Below, one piece after another: positions 21,991 to 31,312 of a stretch of 64,000 nucleotides of DNA; position 1 is the first letter of the stretch; each line of letters begins with the position of its first letter. Both the position numbers and the translations under genes were made by a program. The notes below the pieces were generated by a model that saw only the letters and a list, made by a program, of their open reading frames with translations, did not search any database and was not told the origin of the DNA. This stretch comes from Ciona savignyi (taxonomy: Eukaryota > Chordata > Ascidiacea > Phlebobranchia > Cionidae): positions 78,108 through 142,107 of the forward strand of contig CH003207.1 of the NCBI GenBank assembly GCA_000149265.1, read 5' to 3'.

Positions 21991-22503
21991 AATAATTGTT
22001 TATAAAAATTACACTGCAGGTTAAATATATTACACTTGCAGGTTCAGTGTCATTAGTGAATAATCCACACCTCATTATTTCATTTTTATAAAGGGGTAAA
22101 ATGACATGACTGTTAAAGCTTGCATTAGGTTTAAAAAAAAATTGCACCAGAAAAACTAATCAAAATTAATAAAATGAAAACCTTGACTAAAATTGTGCAA
22201 GTATGACCCAGTGTGTATGTAGCACAGATGGCTTGTGGTTAAGCTTCCACGCACCCTTACGTAATATAGTTTCCTATTTCCTGATTGACTGCGGTCTGCT
22301 GTGCCATGCATTATCTACCATTATGTTTCCATAATCTCTAAATCATAACTACGGGTGGTATGCAGGAACCTCACTTAAGCGTAGATTAAGACCCCTAATC
22401 CAGGATCAAGACGATTGGTATGCACAAACGTTGCTAAAGGTGAATGTCGGATTAGCTGAACGGAAATTTTAAGTTAAATTTCTGCATACCACCCTAAAAA
22501 ACG

Positions 22504-23255
22504 TCCAACGGGTTAGTGTGTCACCTTTGTGAGAAAGGTTCAAGATTCAAAACTTGTCGCTAGCTAGTTGGTTGTGTTCTTGGGCAATGCACTTGGCAGA
22601 CATCGTCTTAACCCAGTTAATTATTGTGTTCTTGCTCAAAGTACGATATTCACGCAACGTATTGAGTTCATACTATCATATAATGTTTATGTTTATCTTC
22701 GTGAATGAGAAAACGGGGGGTTAACACACGGGCAATCGTCAGATCACCTTGTGCCCAACCGTTTGGTTACCCGAGCTATCGCAGCGTGTTGTGTGTGTTT
22801 GAAACGTTTATTTAATTCTAGCAAACACCATTATTCCACTGAGCCAATAATTGTAGTCTGACCATTGTCCGTGTCATAAGTTTGGGCGAGCACTACAGAA
22901 GTTGCCTTAGCACGATGGATAAAGTAGTAGATAAAGAACTGCGACAATGTTCCAATCTACACAACACACTGAAATAGCTCCGGTAACCCGACGGTGGGCG
23001 CGAGCGAATCTGACGATTGCCCGTTGTTAACCGCTAGCTAGTCGGTTGTGTCCTTGGGCAAGGCACTTTACGGACATTGGCTGAACCTATCGGAATAATG
23101 GGTTCTACCAAATTGAAGGATTGTTTCTATCATATACAACACACTGCAATAGCTCCGGTAACCCGACGGTGGTCGCTAGTTAATCTGACGATTGCCCGTG
23201 TTTTAACCCCCTTGGTTTTCCTATTCACATGGATAAACACAAAATATCCTACCAT
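22504..23255. repeat. Cluster of family A SINE fragments
   Basis: Plus-strand head 22504-22640, minus-strand tail half 22681-22860, plus-strand short fragment 22955-23030, and a plus-strand copy without its tRNA head 23031-23255. The last ends in a TATCCTACC tail. The ORF 23077-23262 is entirely SINE. Confidence 0.65.
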
Positions 23256-23482
23256 ACACTGAAACCTTTTTGTAAACTCATGCAGTTCATACTGTCACAC
23301 TTCATATTATTTACTCTAAAATCAGGTGGTCAACATACTTTTACAAGTACATTTCCACAAATATGCTTCCCAAAATTATTTTATTTAAATAAAACTGTAA
23401 CTAAAATAATTTCATTTTAACATTTTTTTTTCAAACAAGAATCTTTCAACCACAAAAACTATCTGGACAAGACAGTGATTTC

Positions 23483-23499
23483 TTTATTGCAACTTTATT
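23483..23499 (-). promoter_or_regulatory. Candidate GLOD4 poly(A) signals
   Basis: Two TTTATT hexamers (AATAAA on the minus strand) at 23483-23488 and 23494-23499, about 450 bp downstream of the GLOD4 stop. Which is used cannot be told. Confidence 0.35.
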
Positions 23500-23941
23500 A
23501 ATAAACCGCAGTATATTTATACATTGGTAGAAACGTTCCCACAATAACACTCTGGGAACAGGAATGTAGTCCATGAATCTAGTTGCTAGAATTTATCAGA
23601 AACCACAACAATATCTGTAAACTTGGACACAAAATCACAGCAATAGATTATTTTCAGACGTAAATCTGACAGCTATAAAATTCAATCTATGGAACATAAT
23701 ATCACAACCAATTAATTAAGGATTTTGTGATAAAATTTTTACACTTCATTCATTATAAATTAAACAAGAAAAACTTCATTTAACAAAAACAGACGCATTT
23801 TCATATTAAATTAAACAGAAAACTAATTTAAGATTAAACAAACGAGTTAAAGGATTTTGAATAATAATGTGTAAAAATCATCTTTCCCAATATTACAGTA
23901 AAAATCTTGAACTTTTCCATTGAAATATATGGAGGATGGAA

Positions 23942-26900
23942 TTAAGCTGTCGGTTTGGTTTTATTACGCTTTGCGTACCACTCAGCACTTTTATCGTTTT
24001 CAACAGCAACATTTAAAAGGTCATCGCCTTTTGGGTCAGTCTGAAAGGTTTGAGTCATAAAATAAAGTCAAAATAAAGAGTTTGTCATTTAACTTTACAC
24101 AGTTGTCGTTTTATGCACTATAGGAAACTTATGTTTTATCCCTGTGAATGGGAACACCAAAAGGCCATTAAAACACCAGAAATTATCACATTTCTCACAG
24201 ATTTTCTTATTTTTCTTATTTATTTTAGTACAACCCGACAGATTATTCTGGTGGTTAAGTGCGTCACATTTAAGCCGAAGGGTTGAGGGTACGAATCTGG
24301 TCGCTAGCTAAGCAGCTGTGTCCCCGGGCAAGGCACATTACGGACATAGCCTGAACCCAGCGGATTATTAGGTTCTATCAAATTAAAGGAATGTGTGAAT
24401 CATACACAACACACTGCAATAGCTCTGGTAACCCGACGGTGGGCGCGAGGTGATCTGACGATTGCTCGTTTGATTTCCCAGTCACGGGGATTAACATTAA
24501 AATCCTATTCTATCCTTATCACCGAATAATCCATTAGATTCAGGTGATGTCCACTGGGTGCGCAAAGATACAACCCAGTGACTGGCTTCATTTCACCACC
24601 TGCCCCACACAAAATCATCACCAAAATCACATTTAACCAAGATTGCAGGCTCTTTAAGGCTTTATATTATTAAGTTCTTATTAATGTTTAAATAAATAAT
24701 TTTATTTTAATTTGTTCAGGTTAAAATATACACAATTATATTTAAAATTACATTTATGTAATTTTGCCGAATTTTATTAACAACTGTATTTATTAAAATT
24801 CTCTCCCATTCCCAAGTCATGTTTTTTTTAATGTTGTTTGAAATTTGGATGAAAAAAAAATGAAATCAACCGACCTTTGACAACTCCCTGAACGCTTCAT
24901 CCCCGACAAAACAAATCTCATGTCCGTCGGGATCAGCCAATATGATCACCTCCACTGTAGCTTTCCCGGGAGTATCAAGACTCACGAGGTCCGTGAGAAT
25001 CACGTGATTTCCACCTTTTGCTGCTTGTTGGATGCTTGGGAGCTATGGAGGTCGAGTTGATCATTGAAATACTATTACATTAATACGGGCGGGTCCACAG
25101 TAGCTACCAGGACCAGGAATTTAGGCCATAGAAGGCCCATTACTCCAGGAGTGATATATGCTGCATTAGTATAGACGGCTACATGTTAGCCCTGGGACCA
25201 GGAATTTAGGCCATAGAAGGCTCATTACTTCAGCGCCCCGGGCTATCATAGATCCGGGATATAGCGGTCAAGTCGGCCAGTTACCTGAAGGAAACTGACT
25301 AAATGCTTGACCAGGATAGATGCGAGATCATCAGATTTAATAACTCCAAAATTTCTCCATCTGGTTACAGCAAATGCTGGACAACGGCCAACATAGTGTA
25401 AAGGAGATCATTAAAATAGCAGCAGGGCCAAAAATGCGTGAGTAACACAATGTAATACTCGCATGATTGCTTGCGTGAAGCATGTCACGCGAGTAAGTAT
25501 TTACTCTCACATATAAAAACTAATTAACGTTTACCGTGGCCGTTTTTATTTTTAAAACTGAAGTAAAACCTTTTTATTATAAATACGGTGCGTCCAAATA
25601 CTGGAGTATACAGCATCATAATGTAAGATTGCTGCGTCATACAAACCATGGTTGCACGCTATGTTTACTCGCGTTACTCGTGTGAGCTTCCACACGCAAG
25701 TAAATTCTTACTCGCTCCACATTTGATGGATTAGGATAGGATATTCATCTTTTTTCCCGTGAATGGACAAAACCAAGGGGGTTAACACACGGGCAATCGT
25801 CAGATTACCTTGCGCCCACCGTTGGGTTACCCGCTATTGCAGTGTGTTGTATATGATTTACACATCCCTTCAATTTGGTAGAACCCAATATTCCGCTGGG
25901 TTCAGGCAATGTCCGTAAAGTGCCTTGCCCAAGGACATAACCGACTAGCTAGCGACCAGTTTCGCACCTGCAACCTTTCGATTAAAAGGCGATGCACTAA
26001 ACCACTAGACCAACCGGCCGGGTTTTTAGCCCTGTAGCAGTATTAGTATGATGATGTATTTTTTTATTGAATAGCTTGGTGGGTTAGTGTGTCGCCTTTC
26101 AGCCGAAGGGTTGCATGTTCTAAACTGGTCGCTAGCTAGTTGGTTGTGTCCTTGTGCAAGGCACTTAGTATGCATCGCCATAGCCAAGTGGATTAATGGC
26201 TTATTAATGGATTCATCTAAAACTAGGAAAAGTCCCAATCATATACAACACACTGCCATAGCTTTAGTAACTCAGGAGTGGGGACAGTAAAATGATGATT
26301 ACTTGTGTGATAACTTCCATGTGTTTTACCATTCACAGGGAAAACAAAAATATCCTCATTAAATCATTAAAAACAGAAATATTGTTATTAAAAACGTTTT
26401 CCTAATGGGATTAAAAGTTTTAAGTTTCAATTTGAAATTGAACATTATTTTATATCCTCATTAAATCATTGAAAAACAGATATATTGTTATTAAAAAATG
26501 TTTTCCTAATGGGATTGAACTCTATTTTGGACCCGATTAAACTGGTGGGAGAAAATAAATAAGTTATTATAGCAAACCTACCTCTACCCTGGGGCAAGCG
26601 ATAGCGACGCGTCCGAACGCTTTCTTGTGGTCCACCACCCCCCCCCCCAAGTCCGCAACACAACTTTGGCTTGCTTCTCATCAAACCCAAGCGTGACTTC
26701 TTTCTCAGATTTATCATACACACGCATTCCCGCAATCTTTGTCCAGTAATCTGGGTTTTATGACACAAAATTAGAAGTCAAAAGGAAATAAAAAATATAG
26801 TAAAATCGATTCGTTTTGAATGGTTAATCTATAATTCTGTTAGTTGGAATGTGAATGGGATTTTATGAACTTTTTATCCCTATGGATGGGAAAATATGAA

Positions 26901-29900
26901 AGGTGAATGATATTATTACACGGAGTATTATTACACATTGTTTTTTCGAGTTTGAAAAGCATCTATAATTATGTTTGTTGGAATGTTTATAAGAATTGAT
27001 AAACTTGTTTAACAATGAAATGTTGCCTGAACCCAGCGGATTATTGAGTTCTACTAAATTAAAGAAACATGTAAATCATACACAACACACTGCAATAGCT
27101 CTAATAACCCGACGGTGGGCACAAGGTGATCTGATGAACCAACCATAGAATATAAACATGACAATCCAAAAGTTCCAGGTTAAATCAACAACTACAATCC
27201 ATACCAACTGATCCAATAAGGTTGGAAGAAGCCAATGTCACTTTCTGTACTGGGTCTGTGGGTGGGAAATGATTGAAACATAAAATACACTATGTAATAC
27301 AAAATACATTACATTATGTAATACAAAATACATTATGGTATGTAATACAAAATACATTGCATTATGTAATACAACATACATTACATTATGTAATACAAAA
27401 TACATTATGGTATGTAATACAAAATACATTACAAATTTACATAGGATAGGATATGATATTTATGTTTATCCCTGTGAATGGAAAAACCAAGGGGGTTAAC
27501 ACACGGGCAATAGTTAGATCACCTCGTGCCCATCGTCGGGTTACAGGAGGTATTGCATTGTGTTGTGTGTGATTGAGACATTCCTTTAGTTTAGGTGAAT
27601 GAGAATAGGGGATTCATGTTTATCCCCGTGAAAAACCAAGGGGTTAACACTCGGGCAATCGCCAGATCATACACAACACACTGCAAGCCCTTCAGTAACC
27701 CAACACTTTTAGTTTTCCAATCATGTTGGCTATGTTTACTTTAAAGTGAGCTTTAACCTTTAAAGAATGATTAAACATCAATTGGAATCAATAATTAAAC
27801 AAGAATTTAAACCTAACCATTGGTAAACATTAAAACAAAACCCATTCACAGCCAACAATAGGTTGATGGTGTTGGCACAATAAAGAAAGTCTTGAAGTAA
27901 TTGCACCCCATAAAACACACAAACTTTTCAAGAACTGTAACATCTAGCATGGGCTAGTGATTCTGCATAACTAAACCTACAGGATTACACATTAAATTAC
28001 AATGTGCTGTGAAATCTTTTTTTAACAATTAATTTTTTTTTTGAAGCAGCGTATGCAATTTAATAGTTTTATTCCAATTTTATCATTGGCAACTTTAAAG
28101 AATTGAAGTTTTATCATCTTTTCCGACCGTAATCACACGACCCATCACAACACTTAATGACCCAACATAACCCACACAACCTTACACGACCCCCATTAAC
28201 CTCTATGACCCCTCACGACCTCACGACCTCACCTGACCCCATTGTCGGCTTATCCACCAGAGTAAACTTATATCCACCAGGTGCTGCTGTTTCGTACGTA
28301 TTCTCGCTGACTTTATTGATCGGCCAATCAGAGTTCCGACAATTTTAATCGCAGTAGAGCTGTTAATTGTCAACCCCTGAAGTGTAAAGAAACAGCTTTA
28401 TATGCTTTATTTAATGGTGTCAAGAATGGGTAATTCCAGCGTAAAGGTGGTTACGATCATTATATGTAGAAATTTTTACTTCTATGCGTAAATTCAGAAC
28501 TACGCAAAATTTCCAGCATCCAACACTTTTTTAATGTACTGCATGCTTGCCTAACATTTAACATTTGTTAAAAACCTCAGATACAGATTTGTTAGAGCTT
28601 TATGAGTGTCCTTAGCTAAATCAGTTTGAATTCTAGACAAGAATCAATAATCCTAATTTAAAATATAACATTCGTACATTTTTTAAATCCTATTTTTCCT
28701 GAATTTGAAATATAGCCGAAAACTTTTGTACAAATTTGATAGAGAAAAATAATATTGTATGTATGTTTAAATGAAATAATTGTAATTTTAAATATAATCA
28801 TCATTGTTGTAAACTAAAAAAAACAAATTCTAATACTCTTCTAATTTAGAATCAAATTATATAAAACAATGAGCACTTAATTTCGAATTGCTAAAATAAA
28901 ATAAAATATCTTTACCCCCAAGCTAGAAATGTTTGTTCTGGCATAAAATACAATACAATAATATGGGCAGGACTACGGTAGCGATAAGACTATAAATGTA
29001 GGACATCTAATGCCTCCAGCACCCAGTAGTGAATATAATTTATGGATGAAATTGTAATTTACTTTATTTTACTACCCTCATGGGTATACATGGGATCTAA
29101 TACCCTGTATTTGGGAGCATCATAAACAACTTGAAACCCAACAAGTACAATAGAATATTAGGAGTAGTTTCACGGTAGCACAAAGACCAGGAATGTAGGT
29201 CATAGAAGGTTCGTTACTCCAGCATGTGGGAGCTATTATATTTTAAGAATGATATTATAACCGATTTTATTTACCCATCTCAATGAATAAACAATATAGG
29301 TAATAATATAATACCCTGTAAGGTTTATATCTCCAAGTACTTTAACCCAACATGTAATACATCTTACCAAGAAATCATTGCCAAGAGGGTAATCCCCAAT
29401 CCCGTAGTTGTAAGTGAGTTCGCACACAAAATGATTGTCCTCACATCCATACCCGATCATCGTTTTACTCCATTTGCCATCGTACGGTCTATGTAGGGGG
29501 TGGTGGGAATGTTTAAGGTTAGCTTCTCTGGTGTTGTGTTGGACTGTCAGACGAATGGTTGTGGTATCAAAACCAAGCGTTAACTGGTCGTTGAGCAAGA
29601 AACTTAGCGGAATCTACTGAATTTATTGTTTTACTTCATTTGCCATTGTATGGTCTATGTAGGGAGTGGGGATGTAATTAGTGATGGGATTCAAGAGGTT
29701 CACATGGGTTCGGTCGAACCCGTTCTTGGAACGTCGGGATAATCACTGATCGAATTCGTGCATTTTTTTACAGACATTAAACCTTATAGGGAACCTGTTG
29801 TTAGTAAAAACGATACAAAAAATAACCTGTTCTTAAAATTTTGAATCGCATCACTGGATGTAATGTCTAAGGTTAGCTTCTACGGTGTAGTGTGGGAGTC

Positions 29901-30820
29901 TCAGACTAGCGGCGGTGGTATCAAAACCAAGCGCTAACTAGTCATTGGACAAGGAACTTAGCGGAATCGTCTAAATTCATCGTTTTACTCCGCGAGTTGA
30001 GCTGATGATTGCCCGTGTGTTAACCCCCTTGGTTTTTTCCATTCATGGGGATAAACATGAATAATGAATATCCTATCCTAACATGAACTCACCCATTACA
30101 TGTGGCTTTGCAACCTTCTTCAAACTCTTCGTGCCTTAAAACCTGAAAAGCAATGTTTGGACAGAAAATTCATGTTTATCCCGTGAATGGGAAAACCAAG
30201 GGGGTTAATGCACGGGTTTCGTCAGATCACCTCGCGCCCATCGTCGGGTTACCAGAGCTATTGCAGTGTGTTGTGTATAATATAGACGTTCCTTCAATTT
30301 ACCCATTAATCAGCTGGGATCATGCAAAGTCCATTAAGTGCCTTGTCCAAGGACACAACTGAACTGCTAGCGACAAGTTTCGAACCTGTAACCTTTCGGC
30401 TGAAAGCCGTCGCACTAAACCGCCAAACTAAACTGGTCGGACAAATGGATGAAACATGTTGTTCAAACAATATACCTAAGTGTTGGAATGTCTTTATTCA
30501 AATGAGTTTGGATCTAAAATTATTCTAAAACCCAAAATTTCATACCACTCTGAAATAGACTCGAGGAGACATAAAATCACCCAAAAAAGTAGTTTTACAA
30601 AAATTACCATAACAAACCCTTTAAAAAAATGTTTTTTTTTAAGATTTTTTACTGTTTTTTTTCCACTAAAACACAATCCCTTAGAATTCCAGACACAACC
30701 AAGTAATAAATATATGAAAATAATATTTACCTTCATCCCAAGAATATCCCGATAAAACTTGATAGTTTTGTTACGATCTCCGATTTTCAACACAAAGTGA
30801 AGAGTGCGTCTTCCAGCCAT
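23942..30820 (-). CDS. GLOD4: GLOD4, glyoxalase-domain-containing protein 4
   Basis: Protein of the VOC (glyoxalase I/dioxygenase) superfamily, two VOC modules; its substrate is not established. Exons in transcription order: 30731-30820 (ATG at 30820), 30093-30142, 29368-29488, 28233-28376, 27205-27255, 26582-26750, 24875-25042 and 23942-24040 (TAA). All boundaries are AG/GT. Diagnostic matches to vertebrate GLOD4: '[20 protein letters not shown]', '[14 protein letters not shown]', '[17 protein letters not shown]', '[20 protein letters not shown]' and '[10 protein letters not shown]'. Phases agree only if one base is added in each of exons 4 and 6: exon 4 shifts frame just before DWPINKVSE, and exon 6 at an 11-base C run (26638-26648). 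With both corrected the length would be 297 aa, close to the vertebrate 298. Assembly error is likelier than a pseudogene because all other codons and splice sites are intact. Confidence 0.9.
24236..24518 (+). repeat. tRNA-derived SINE, family A
   Basis: Head TGGTGGTTAAGTGCGTC, B box GGTTGAGGGTACGAATC, body and a tail of TCCTATTCTATCC. It lies in the last GLOD4 intron. Confidence 0.75.
25731..26021 (-). repeat. tRNA-derived SINE, family A, full length
   Basis: Tail AGGATAGGATATTCATC, well kept body, B-box region CCTGCAACCTTTCGATTAAA and head AAACCACTAGACCAACCGG. It stands head-to-head with the copy at 26066, 45 bp away. Confidence 0.8.
26066..26360 (+). repeat. tRNA-derived SINE, family A
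   Basis: Head AGCTTGGTGGGTTAGTGTGT, B box GGTTGCATGTTCTAAAC, body, and end TATCCTCATT. With the previous copy it forms an imperfect inverted pair in the GLOD4 intron between 25042 and 26582. Confidence 0.75.
27025..27145 (+). repeat. Partial family A SINE
   Basis: Body only, from TTGCCTGAACCCAGCGG to GGTGATCTGATGA; no head or tail. It ends 60 bp before (on +) the small GLOD4 exon 27205-27255. Confidence 0.65.
27291..27432. repeat. 24-bp minisatellite
   Basis: Six units of 24 bp, each with TATGTAATACAAAATACATT, at 27291, 27315, 27339, 27363, 27387 and 27411. The period is a multiple of three, so the minus strand reads as repeated MYFVLHN-type octapeptides; it lies in a GLOD4 intron, just upstream of exon 5, and is not coding. 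Confidence 0.9.
27443..27705 (-). repeat. Family A SINE fragments
   Basis: A minus-strand tail half (27443-27590) is followed by two short pieces, the second (27660-27705) in plus orientation. It abuts the 24-bp minisatellite. Confidence 0.6.
28140..28232. repeat. CCxxACGACC-rich degenerate repeat
   Basis: Repeated short words (ATGACCC, CACGACC, CTCACGACC) run up to the GLOD4 exon-4 donor at 28231-28232. No clean period. Confidence 0.5.
29995..30440. repeat. Two family A SINE copies around GLOD4 exon 2
   Basis: A plus-strand 3' end (29995-30090, tail TATCCTATCC) stops 3 bp before GLOD4 exon 2 (30093-30142); a nearly full minus-strand copy (30160-30440, head CGCACTAAACCGCCAAAC) starts 17 bp after it. 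The 50-bp exon thus sits between two SINEs in opposite orientation. Confidence 0.75.
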
Positions 30821-30949
30821 TTTGCTAACTTAAACAGCAACTGAAAACTATTGGTTACTAAATAAAATATTAATTGCAAAAAGGTAAGAATGGACATATT
30901 GTGTGTTATGGTACTGGTATAGAAGTTTAAGCCACATATGTTGTTTAAA

Positions 30950-31255
30950 CTAGTTTTAACTCACTTGGGTTAAATTTACTCGGGAATTAACCCACATGGA
31001 TTTAATTTCCCTAGGAATTAACCCATGTGGGTTTAAATTCCCCTGGAATTACGCCTTTGTGGGATTAATTTGCCCTGAAATTAACCCAAGTGGGTGTTAT
31101 TTACTCAGGAATTAACTTAAATGGGGTTAACCCACACAGAAGTTTTAACCTATATGGCTTTTAATCCAAACCGGTTTCAATCCACATGAGTTAGGATTTT
31201 ACCCACATAAGTTTTAACGGACACAGATTTAAACCAGCACAATTGTGGGTTAAAC
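30950..31255. repeat. Degenerate GGGTTAA/TTAACCC repeat
   Basis: About ten diverged units around AATTAACCCACATGGGTTT, many near-palindromic, fill most of the 492-bp gap between AARS2 and GLOD4. No gene is seen here. Confidence 0.75.
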
Positions 31256-31312
31256 CTTGTATAGGTTAATTGCTATGGCTTATATTGAAATAGATGGAAA
31301 TTACAAAGTATG

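Noticed and set aside
27238-27429. Minus-strand ORF of repeated MYFVLHN octapeptides
   Set aside because: It is the translation of a 24-bp minisatellite in a GLOD4 intron; any period divisible by three without stops gives such an ORF.
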